NCBI GenBank assembly: GCA_023935145.1
Contig: CM043698.1
Location: forward strand, 76,712,501-76,776,500
DNA: 64,000 nucleotides
Direction of reading: 5' to 3'
Source of the DNA: Bretschneidera sinensis
Taxonomy: Eukaryota > Streptophyta > Magnoliopsida > Brassicales > Akaniaceae
Part shown: positions 23,127 to 33,641 of the stretch, one piece after another
Numbering within the stretch: position 1 is the stretch's first letter
Layout: the number at the start of each line of letters is the position of its first letter
Position numbers and translations under genes: made by a program
Notes under the pieces: generated by a model
What the model saw: only the letters and a program-made list of their open reading frames with translations
Database searches by the model: none
Told to the model about the DNA's origin: nothing

Positions 23127-24982
23127 ATGGGTAAGAAAAAGCACAGTAGGAAAGCTTCCTTATCTATCCAAGAGTTGAAGGACCTGGAATATGTGCAGAA
23201 TCATTTCAAAAATAAAAGTGTACAGTACCGAAATCGCGAAAGAATGTTACAGATGATGGTAGCAAGCCAGAAGCATTGAATACTTGCATAAAGTCAAATA
23301 GTATCTCCTGCACCTTAGGTGAGGAGGATACCATTTCCTTGAGACAGGAATTAGAAGGCTACTACTCTGAAAGAGAAGATTTTTCTCTAGATGCTACAAT
23401 AGTGAACAGTGGCAGAAATCGAAAACAGGCAAAGGAGGTTGTGAAGAAGATCTCTCCTTCCTTGAAGGAAGGTCAACGAAGATTCAAGGAAGTGAATGAT
23501 GAGGGTTTTAGTTCAGAAGATGATTTATCGAATAGTGATGAGGATAGCTCCAGTCATCCTGATACTGTTCATAGGGTTTCAGCTGAAAACAGTAACCTGA
23601 ATAGAAAGAAGTCAGCTATAGGCTCTAGGAATCTTCCTACTTCAATGGCTGAGGAGAGTTCTAAAACTAAAGGTGGGAACAAAAAGGGGCTAGCTTCAGG
23701 AGAGGATAGCTTAAGGAATGAAGAGTTTCATCTTCCTAAAAGGAGTTCTGGCCGTTTGGTGACAGACGTGAACAGTAACAATAATCCTGTAGGAGAGACC
23801 AAAAAAGCTCCTTGGGTGAGTCTCTTTGCTTATAATAAGAAGCCATGCAATGGCATGCAACTCTCAGTAATGGAATGTGAGAATGATGAAGTATGTATCT
23901 CAGAAGAGGAATTGGAAGAAGTGTTTGAAGACTTTCCTCACTACCTCGTTGGGTACTTTGCAGGAAGGTTTTCTGGGAGAGCAGGATTAAAGCTCATTAC
24001 AGATTCTTGGAAGGTAAAAGTTCAATCCCAATTTCATAATAGTGGTTGGATAGTTTTTAATTTTGAGAATGTTGATTCTGTTATGAAAGTGTTACAAGAA
24101 GGACCTTATATAGTTTATGGTAGACCTTTACTACTAAAATCTATGCCATAGTTCTTTCAATTTGACAACGAGGAGATTAGCACTCTCCCTGTTTGAATCC
24201 AGTTGAAAGGTTTTCCCCTTGAACTATGGTCAGTCAATATCCTTAATAAGATAGGATCCCAACTTGGTAAACCCTTATATGCTGACAAGCTAACTTCTAG
24301 TAAAGAAAGGATTTCCTATGCCAGATTTCTAGTGAAGATTGATGTTGCTAAAGAAATTAAGTTTTCTATTACAGTTAATCTTCCTGGAGGAAGAGCCTTT
24401 GAACAAAAAGTGTCATATGAGAACTTGCCTAAGTTTTGTACAAGCTGCAAAGTGTTAGGTCATTCTGTTATGTCCTACAGAATTAATTCAAAGTCTGACC
24501 CTGGGAAAAAGGAAAATAAAAAGCTGCCAGTAATCTCTAGCCCTGTTGTTCAGAATGAATGGAGCAGACCTTCTAGGGTGGCTCCTCCTACATCTGCAGA
24601 TGCAGATGGATTTGGTCTCATTACAAATCCTACCATCATGGAAGTGCCTAAGGCTAAAAAGACTCCCCCTCAATCTATGGAGTCTCATCAAGTTGGGAGA
24701 TCTTCTGGTATGGGGGATAGGGTAGAAAGTAGTTTAATCCAGCAAGACAAGGCTTTGGTTGTCCCTAGAACAGAAAGCCTTAAGAAGCCCCAAAAAGAAA
24801 CCTTGTCTGCCAGTGTAAAAGAGAAAGAAAACCCTGGTCTGGAGGGATTTCAGTCTACTGTTAAGAAGAAGAAAAGCAAGAAGTCAGTGGTAAAAGTGCA
24901 GAAAGAAGGGAATGGGGGGGGGGGGATGCCTCCCTACACCATCAATGAAAGTAGCTTGTTGGAACATCAAGGGTTTCCATAA
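23127..24982 (+). pseudogene. LINE-2 ORF1: DUF4283 and zinc-knuckle nucleic-acid-binding protein
   Basis: The ATG at 23127 opens MGKKKHSRKASLSIQELKDL; a one-base shift near 23220 moves it into the long frame that runs to 24151. That frame is acidic and Ser-rich, then enters a DUF4283-like domain: VSLFAYNKKPCNGMQLS, FPHYLVGYFAGRF, WKVKVQSQFHNSGWIVFNFEN, VLQEGPYIVYGRPLLLK. A TAG at 24149 and a TGA near 24196 precede the rest of the domain (LKGFPLELWSVNILNKIGSQLGKPLYAD). A CCHC knuckle follows, KFCTSCKVLGHSVMSYRI, in which the last Cys is replaced by Tyr. The tail is Lys/Ser-rich and ends at 24982, overlapping ORF2 by 38 bases. ORF1 proteins normally coat the LINE RNA; this one is broken. Confidence 0.8.
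24914..24925 (+). repeat. G12 homopolymer just before the LINE-2 ORF2 start
   Basis: Twelve consecutive G residues lie 19 bases upstream of the ORF2 ATG (24945) and inside ORF1, near its end. Both reading frames are open across the run, so a one-base slip here would fuse ORF1 to ORF2. Confidence 0.85.
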
Positions 24983-25988
24983 ACCCCTGAAACATAATGG
25001 GGTTCTTCACCTCATTAACAGTAACAGTATTGACATAATGGGTATTTTGGAATCCAAGTTGGATGAGGAGAAGTTGGGAAGGATCATGGATAATAAGTTC
25101 AGAATGTGGAAACAGATAAACAACTTCCAAACTCATGAAGCGGGCAGAATAGTGGTCTTTTAGGATCCTTCCAAGGTCAATATCTCTGTCATTGATTCTA
25201 GTCCCCAAGTTATTCATTGTAATATTAAATGCTTAATTTTCTCAATTTGTTTTGTTGTAAGTTTTGTATATGGTTTCAATACTATTGTAACTAGAAGACC
25301 TTTATGGGATAATCTTTGTAAGTTTAGTTTTGAGAATGCAACTCCTTGGTTAGTGTTAGGGGACTTCAACAATGTGTTTGCCACAGTAGAAAAAGTAAAT
25401 GGTCTCCCTGTCACTGGCTATGAACTAAGGGATCCCAATGAGTGCTGCAGAGAAACTGGGTTGACAGATATAATTCCACTGGGTGCCTTTTCACTTGGTC
25501 TAATAACCATATATGGAGCAAGTTGGATAGGGCTATGGTGAACAGTGTTTGGTTTCTGGAGGGGTATATGGCTCTTGCTAGATTTCTTCCTGCTGGGTGC
25601 TTGTCAGATCATTCTCCTTGTTTAGTAAATCTGTTTGAAGAAGTAAAGGGTGGGAAAAGACCATTCAAATTCTTCAATATGTGGGCAGATCATGATAAGT
25701 TTTTGGAGATTGTCAGGGTTAATTGGAGCATAAATTCAGTAGGGACTAAAATGTTCAAGCTCTGCAGAAATATGAAGCTTCTAAAAGGCCATCTCAAGTT
25801 GTTAAATGAGAGGTCTTTTAGTCATATCTCTGTAAGAGCTATGAAAGCCTCTAAAGTTCTTGCTAGACTTCAAGAGGAATTGCATGAGTTCACTTCTGAT
25901 AGAGATCTTCAAATAAGAGACGCAGATCAGAAGTTCAAAGCCTTTAAGCTTGCTGAGGCAGAGAGAAATTTCTTCTCTCAACAGGCTA
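24945..25988 (+). pseudogene. LINE-2 ORF2, 5' part: AP-type endonuclease
   Basis: ATG at 24945 gives MKVACWNIKGFHKPLKHNGV, then GILESKLDEEKL, TPWLVLGDFNNVFATVEKVNG, CLFTWSNNHIWSKLDRAMVN and LPAGCLSDHSPCLV. These are the Asn, Glu, Asp-Asn and Asp-His catalytic blocks of an L1 apurinic endonuclease in the right order. A TAG at 25161 and a frameshift near 25490 interrupt the frame. The linker continues as FKFFNMWADHDKFLEIV to KLAEAERNFFSQQA, where the gypsy element begins. The endonuclease would nick the target site to start integration. Confidence 0.85.
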
Positions 25989-28527
25989 TGTAGAACCCGA
26001 TATTTCTTTTAAGTTTTTATAATCTTGTTTTATAATTTAATTTTTTTTTAGGGATCTCTTAGTAAGAAACTAAAACTTTGGGGTTGTTTAAATACTAGAA
26101 GAAAAATTAAAGGAAATGACATGTCAATTAATAAAAGAAGAAGGGGAATGGTAGAGTGGTAAAAAGCCAAGTCATTGAGGGAGTATATAAGCTAAAATTT
26201 AACCTAAATCAGCAAATCTCTCATTTAGCAATTTGAGAGCTCGGCAGAAAGAGAGAGGAAAGAAAGGAAAGCACCAGATTGTTTTTCTTTCTCAAAAACT
26301 CATTTTTTCTTCCAAACTTTGACCTAACCTTAACCCAACCATCCAAGATCCTTTTGCCCTCAAACTTTGGAAACCCTCTTCTGCCACCATCAGCTATCTT
26401 TCGGCCGGGGAGGTGAGCCTCCACGAGTGGGCTACAGTGGCGCAGCTCCGAGCAGGGGAAGAACATCCCGTTTTGTTACCTTGGCTTTTTCGTGTAGATT
26501 TTGAGGTAATTTTGAAAAGTGTTCAACTAAAAACTTAAAGTAGACTTCCTGATGTTGATTTTTGGATTTTTTTGAGGTCTTTTGGATTTAAATTGACTGA
26601 TATATGAGTTGTCAAAGTTGGGAGAATTGTGCAAAAATTTTGGAAATAATTTGTGTTCTGGGCAGTTTTGTGAGTTCTGTTTCAGCAAGAATTTGAGGTA
26701 GTTTTGTGTCCCAACTATTTTTAAGTTAAAGTATACTTCCTAAATTTTATTTATAACTTTATTTGGGGTGATTTGAATTTAAATTGGTTTAGTTTGAAAT
26801 ATTTGAAGTTAGGGGAAAATTTGAAAGAAATCTGGAAATTTCTGTATTACGGAACTTTGGAAGAAAGTAATAAGAGTGTGTGAAGTTTGAAGATTTTTAG
26901 GGTGATTATATGTACAAAGTGTGAAGTTTTATTCTTGTATAACATGATTATTGAGATGGATTTTGTTAGAGAATTTTACTATGGGCTGTAAATTTGAAAC
27001 TCTTTTAGGAATTAAAAGAAATTCCTCTAAGTAAGAGACTTTTTCTTGATTGGGAAATTATATTTAGAATGAATAATTTTTATAAGTTGGGATTTGTTGG
27101 TAATTACTCTAAGTTAGTGTCTTGAAATTTAAGTTCATATGAATTGAGAGTTTTATGGAGTAAAGAATGAAGGAAAGAAGGGAAATAGTGAAAATAGGTG
27201 ATTAAGGAGAAGAATGAACTTTAGTAGTATTTTCTTTGATTTATATGTGTAAGTAAATGGAATGATTGATTTCTTATTAAGTATCTAAGTTTTTAATACT
27301 ATGCTCATTGGTTTTTTGTTTGTGTAGTTTGCCTTAATTGTTATAATGACATTTCAATAGGTGTGGTGGATGATCGTAGTAAAGGTAAAGAAGTGATCCA
27401 CGAGTAGTGTTTGGCGTAAGGTGAGTATTACCCTACTCTTGGTAAGCATGAATGTTAGTGGGGAAACCAAAACAATAAGGTTGCATAAGAGTTGTAATTC
27501 GCTATTTAGATATAATAATTATATTTATAACTATGTGGTAAGATAAGTAAATTATATATTAATGATGAGATAGTGATTTCAAAACCTTTGTGCTGAATGT
27601 TGTGTGATTGTATGGATTGTTGAGAATTTGATTATGTTCATCACTTGATTTCATTTCATATCATGCATTGAAATTTACGGTATGTTATTGAGGGGGGAGT
27701 GATGTGTGCAGACGATAGGTCCCTACCCACAAGGGGTGAAAAAGGGTACCGAATATATTTGGATGATTGGACCCAGCCCGGATCAAGGGGGTTCTGAAAA
27801 TTATTGTTTGTGAAACGTACCAGTACGTGGGGAGACGTCCCTGATGGATTATGATTGATTATGAGATGATGCATTTCATTGCATCATGCTGCATTGGCAT
27901 ATCATACATGAATTTGAATTACTTGGCCCGTAAGTGGGCATATGAAATGTTTGGTTGTATGGATAAATTGTGATATTTTGATGGACTATGGAATGGCGAT
28001 TGCAAGTTGGTTGTGGGTCTTATAGGACCGTATTATGATTACTAAGATTGTTGTTTTGCAAAGTGCTAAATGACTATGTATACGAACAAACAAAGTAGAA
28101 AGGAAAAAGAAATAATAATAAGCCCTCAACTTTTTCTAACAAGTGATTACTTTGTGTAGTGTAAGAACTCGCTGAGCTTTATAGCTCACACCCCTTCCTA
28201 TTTCTAACCTTTCAGGTGATTTTGGATTTTAAGTGGTGAAGCTTTGAAGTTCAATGAAGTTTTAGGCGGGTCCACGAGCGTCGCATCCTCGGTTAATCTT
28301 TTTTCTTAGTGTTATATTGTATATTAGGTGTGAAGTTGTAACCGATTGGCTGTGTCTCTTTAGACACCTTGTAAAGCTACAACCTTATTGTTGTAATCTC
28401 TGTATGATCTTAACTAATATATGTTAGATGTTGTTCTGTTGTAGTATATATTTGTGTGTCCAGGTGCTCAATTTCGAATGGTAATTGATACCGTCCTGAG
28501 TGGGCCCGCTTGGGATGGGTCGTTACA
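25989..28527 (+). repeat. 5' LTR of the gypsy element
   Basis: It aligns end to end with 33642-36188. A TATA box, TATATAA, sits at 26184-26190, a likely start of the genomic RNA. No open frame of its own. It lacks about 10 bp found in the 3' LTR near 34093. Confidence 0.95.
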
Positions 28528-28531
28528 ATTT

Positions 28532-28543
28532 TGGTATCAGAGC
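28532..28543 (+). promoter_or_regulatory. Primer-binding site, initiator tRNA-Met
   Basis: TGGTATCAGAGC, a perfect match to the standard plant tRNA-Met primer site, lies four bases after the 5' LTR. Confidence 0.95.
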
Positions 28544-28621
28544 TTTAGGTTTAAGGTTCTGTAGACTGTAGAAGTCCAGTGTTTTTGTTTCTAAATGAGT
28601 TCTTTTGTGTAAGATTCGAGG

Positions 28622-30179
28622 ATGCCTCGTGGACCAAAGAGAGGTAGAGTTCGGGGAGGAGGGTGTTCCCAAGGAAGGAGTAGTGTTCCAACTCGGGGGC
28701 GTGGACGACCCCCATTACATAGGGTGGAACAAAATGTTGAACCTGAAGTCCCTGAGGTAGAACATGTTGGTAGTGCAACCGGTGATGCTTGTGAGAATGT
28801 AAGAGATGCTGCTATAGAAAGGGATGAATTAAGGGAAGCTTTAGCCTAAGCATTGGGTAAAATTGGGGAGCTAGAGCGTAGATTGGAAGAACAAAACAGA
28901 CGAGCTCCAGATTTTCCAGATGAGCATGCAGATGTTCCTGTAGCACATGATGAAACGTTAGGGGAGGATGGATTGAGGCAGGAAATGGAAGGGGATGTAT
29001 TTAATAGGTTTATCAAGCTGATGCCACCGAGTTTTCGAAGTGTTGAAAACCGTCTAGATGCTGAGGCATGGATTAAAAAGATGGAACGTCTGTTTAGGGT
29101 ACTACCAGTGTCGGACAGACAAAGAGTTGCGGTTTGCATTATTCAAGTTAGAATAAGAGGCAGCGAATTGGTGGGAGGATATACTTCCTAGATTATCGGG
29201 GGACATTGATGAACCTTTGACTTGGGAGAAGTTTAAGAAAGTATTCTATGACAAGCATTTCCCAGAATCTGTTAAGGCTCAAATGGAGAAGGACTTTAAC
29301 TATCTGAAACAGGGTGCTATGTCAGTAACTCAGTATGATTCAAGATTTATTACTCTGTCTAGATTTGCACCAGACTTAGTCAGCACTGAAGGACGAAAAT
29401 GTAAGAAATTCCTTGATGGTTTAAATTATGAAATTCGTACTTGCCTTTCATATTTGGATCATTCAAACTATACAAGACTAGTGGATAAAGTACTACTTGT
29501 AGAGAAAGATATAATGGAGTTGAGAGGACGTCAGGATCGACAAGAGAGAAGCAGGTCAGACAGTGCTAGGGAAAGCAGTTATGGGTTGGAATTCCGAGGT
29601 GGTCATCCTTTTCAACAGAGTAGATCAGTTTTCCAAGAAGGGCAAAGTATGGGAGGTAAGTTATTGAAGATGAGTCAAGGTTTTCAGAGTGAACCAGCAG
29701 CATCTGTAGTACAAAGTTCAGTGGGAGGAATTCAAAGATTTGCAGGACAATCATTTCCTTTAAGAAATCAAGGCAGAGGAGGAAGTGCACAAGGTAGAGG
29801 AAGTAGTACAATGTCAGGAATGAATACTAAATGATGTTTTCGGTGTGGTCAGATGGGTCACTTATCTAGAGATTGTAATGTTAAGTTCTGTCATCATTGT
29901 GGATCAACTGAACATCTTCAAAGGGACTGTCCTGTGTTGAAAAGTGTGGAATGTTTTGTGTGTGGTCAGGGTGGTAATGTGGGAGCAAACTGTTGGTCAA
30001 GACTTAAGCCAACTGGTAGTGTGAGTACAGCTAGAGGCTCCGGACGGGGCCAAGTGGGTCGAGGCAGTGGGACTGGAGGTGGTAGAAATGGTAGTCACGG
30101 CCGAGGGGTCACAGCAAGCAGAGGGGATGCTAGTCAAGGTCAGAGAGGGCAAGGTCATGTTTATGCAATCACTCAGTAG
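28622..30179 (+). pseudogene. Gypsy gag: retrotransposon capsid and three zinc knuckles
   Basis: The ATG at 28622 gives an Arg/Gly-rich N-terminus (MPRGPKRGRVRGGG). After a TAA at 28847 follow a coiled coil (GELERRLEEQNR) and the capsid domain (FNRFIKLMPPSFRSVENRLDAEAWIKKMERLF, then after a frameshift near 29157, LTWEKFKKVFYDKHFPESVKAQMEKDF and MSVTQYDSRFITLSRFAPDLV). A TGA at 29832 precedes three knuckles: CFRCGQMGHLSRDC, CHHCGSTEHLQRDC and CFVCGQGGNVGANC, the last with Asn in place of His. A Gly/Arg-rich tail ends at a TAG (30177) in the same frame as pol. Gag would form the particle and bind RNA. Confidence 0.9.
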
Positions 30180-33100
30180 GATGCTCAGGCCACACCCGAC
30201 GTGGTGACTGGTATGATTTCTCTTTCGGGTAGAAATGCTAGAATGTTAATTGATCCTAGTGCAACACATTCTTTTGTTTCTACTTCTTTTCTTATATATG
30301 TTGATGTACCTAGAACACGTTTGCATAAGATCGTGATTGTTGAGACTCTTATAGGAGAGAAGGTGGAAATCCAATGGATGTTCCGGGACTGTGTTGTGAA
30401 CATTGGGGATAGAGAACTTCAGGTTGATTTATTGCCCTTGAAGATGAACGATTTTGACTTGATCTTAGGTATGGATTGGTTAGCTAAGTATCACGCCTCA
30501 GTCGATTGTTTCAGGAAGATGGTAATGTTTCGAGTTCCGGGGGAAAAAGAATTTCCTTTTCAGGGAGAACGTAAGATACTTTCACAATGCCTCATTTCTG
30601 CCCTTTCGGTTAGGAGATTGTTGAAGAAGGGATGTGAATGTTATTTAGCCTATGTGATCAATTCTTCTGAGGAAGGTGTGGAATTGGGAGGAATACCTAT
30701 AGTTAGGGAATTTCCAGATGTATTTCCTGAAGAGTTGCCCGGTTTACCACCTGTTAGGGAAATTGATTTTCTTATTGATCTCACACCTGGTTCTACTCCT
30801 ATTTCGATACCCCCTTATCGAATGGCACCGACAGAATTAAAGGAACTTAAGGTCCAACTTCAAGAGTTGTTAGACAAGAAACTCATTCGTCCTAGCGTAT
30901 CACCTTGGGGGGCTCCAGTGTTATTTGTCAAGAAGAAATATGGGACTTTGAGATTGTGTGTGGATTATAGACAACTAAACAAGATGATAATTCGTAACAA
31001 GTACCCATTACCAAGAATTGATGATTTGTTTGAACAGTTGCAAGGAGCTCGGGTGTTTTCAAAAATAGACTTGAGATCGGGTTACCATCAACTACGTATC
31101 AAAGATTCAGATGTTCCAAAGACTAATTTTCGCACCCATTATGGACACTATGAATTTCTGGTTGTGCCGTTCGGATTGACTAATGCCCCTGCAGCCTTCA
31201 TGGACTTAATGAACAGAGTATTTAGACCATTCCTTGACAAATTTGTGGTAGTTTTCATTGATGATATTCTGGTATATTCGAAGAGTGAAGAAGACCATGC
31301 CAGACATTTGAAGATAGTACTAGAGACTCTTAGGAAGGAGAAACTTTATGCCAAGTTTAACAAATGTGAGTTTTGGTTAAAAGAAGTGACCTTCTTAGGA
31401 CATGTAGTGTCAGAAGCAGGAGTGGCTGTGGACCCTCAGAAAGTTGAAGCAGTTCTAAACTGGGAGAAACCTACAAATGTGACTGAGATTAGGAGTTTTT
31501 TGGGATTGGCGGGATATTATCGGAGATTTATCAAAGATTTCTCACTGATTGCGGTACCTTTAACCAAATTAACAAGAAAAGGAGAAAAGTTTATATGGTC
31601 AGAAGAGTGTGAGCAAAGTTTTCAATTTTTGAAGAAAAAGCTGACAATGGCACCGGTGTTAATCCTTCCTTCGAGTGATGAGGGGTTTGTAGTTTACAGT
31701 GATGCTTCACATCAAGGGTTAGGTTGTGTCCTAATGCAGCATGGGAAGGTTGTTGCTTATGCTTCACACCAACTGAAGAACCATGAAAGGAACTACCCCA
31801 CCCATGACCTAGAGTTGGCAGCGATAGTCTTTGCCTTGAAAATTTGGAGACATCATCTTTATGGAGTAAGATGTGAGATCTTTACGGATCACAAGAGCCT
31901 CAAGCATCTGCCTACCCAGAAGGAGTTAAACTTAAGACAAAGGCGATGGATGGAACTGATCAGTAACTATGAATGTACCATAAGTTATCATCCTGGAAAG
32001 GCTAACGTGGTAGCTGATGCATTAAGTCAAAAATCCAGTAGCAAGTTGGCAACTTTGAAGATTTATGATTCCGGGTTAATTGAGGAATTAAGAAGCTTAG
32101 AAGTGAAGCTTGAGGCCAACACCATTAGGGGGTTAGTAGCTATCATGGTGGTAACATCATCAATAGTAGGTCGCCTACTAGATGCCCAAGGTAAGGATGC
32201 AGTGTTAATGGCTATTAAGAATGAAGTTTTAGAAAACAGGCGGAGTGATTTTGTGGTGAGAGAGGATGGAATGGTGATGATGGGAAATCAAATCCGTGTG
32301 CCAAGTGAAGTGGAGTTAAGGAAGGAGATCCTAAAAGAAGCTCACGACACTATTTATTCTATGCACCCAGGGAGTAATAAAATGTATAGAGGGCTTAAGC
32401 AAAATTTATGGTGGTCAGGTTTAAAGAGAGACGTAGCAGACTATGTTTCTCGATGCTTAGTATGCCAGCAGGTGAAGACTGAGAATAGACATCCGGCAGG
32501 GTTGCTGCAACCTCTTCCTATACCGGAGTGGCCATGGGAGAGGGTGACTATGGATTTTGTGACAGGACTTCCTCGTACTCAGAGAGGTTTTGATGCCATT
32601 TAGGTTATAGCTGATTGATTATCTAAATTTGTTCATTTTCTACCCATCAAGATAACTTGGTCTCTTGAAAGATTAGCAGAGTTGTATGTGGCTGAAATAG
32701 TAAAACTGCATGGTGTACCATTAAATGTTGTATTGGATCGTGATGCTCGGTTTACGTCTCGATTTTGGAAGGGATTTCAGCAAGCTATGGGTACTCAGTT
32801 ACATTTTAGCACGGCTTTCCACCCTCAAACGGATGGTCAGTCAGAAAGAACAATTCAAATCTTAGAAGATATACTACGAGCGTGTACTATGAACTTTTCG
32901 GTTGGTTGGGATGCGTACTTACCCCTTATGGAGTTTGCATATAATAATAGTTTTCAGACTAACATTGGGATGACACCTTTCGAAGCATTATATGATAGGA
33001 GGTGTAGGACTCCGATATGTTGGGAAGAAGTGGGGGAAAGAAGTGTCTTAGGACCAGAATTGGTAGAGATAACCACAAAGAGGGTCAAGAAAATACGAGA

Positions 33101-33598
33101 ACACCTAAGGACGGCTCAAAGTAGACAGAAAAGCTATGCAGACAAGAGGAGGAGACCGTTGGAGTTCCAAGTTGGTGATCGTGTGCATCTTAAAGTTTCC
33201 CCTTGGAAGGGAGTTTTGAGGTTTGGGTGAAAAGGGAAATTAAGCCCTCATTACATCGGACCTTATGAGATCATTGAAAGGATTGGACTTGTAGCATACC
33301 GATTAGCCTTACTTCCAGAACTTTCAAGCTTCATGATGTTTTCCATGTGTCAGCTTTGTGCAAATATGTACCAGATGAGTCGCACATCATTCCATTCCAA
33401 TCCATAGAAGTTCAAAACAACCTTTCATATGTGGAGATGCCAGTAAAAATCTTGGACTCTAGGGATCAAGTTCTTCGCAACAAAGTCATTCCCTTAGTTA
33501 AAGTGCTTTGGAGAAATAGAGGAGTCGAAGAAGCTACTTGGGAAAACGAAGTGGAAATAAAGAACCAATACCCTTATCTGTTCGTCAATCCAGGTTAG
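30180..33598 (+). pseudogene. Gypsy pol: protease, RT, RNase H, integrase, chromodomain-like tail
   Basis: One 800-codon frame (30201-32603) holds most of pol. The protease active site reads [12 protein letters not shown] (Gly replaced by Ser after DP). RT has [40 protein letters not shown] and the catalytic FIDD at 31254-31265. RNase H has [12 protein letters not shown] and [12 protein letters not shown]. The integrase zinc region is [28 protein letters not shown] at 32601 and TGA at 32616 interrupt the integrase core, which continues with VLDRDARFTSRFW and HPQTDGQSERTIQILED. After TGA (33228) and a frameshift near 33318, the tail VKILDSRDQVLRNKVIPLVKVLWRN..EEATWE ends at 33596. This tail is the chromodomain-like module of chromoviruses. 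Confidence 0.95.
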
Positions 33599-33629
33599 TT
33601 GAAAATTTCGAGGACGAAATTTTTTTTTA

Positions 33630-33641
33630 GGAGGGGAGAAT
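33630..33641 (+). promoter_or_regulatory. Polypurine tract of the gypsy element
   Basis: ggaggggagaa lies directly upstream of the 3' LTR start (TGTAGAACC at 33642), the expected primer for plus-strand DNA. Confidence 0.85.
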
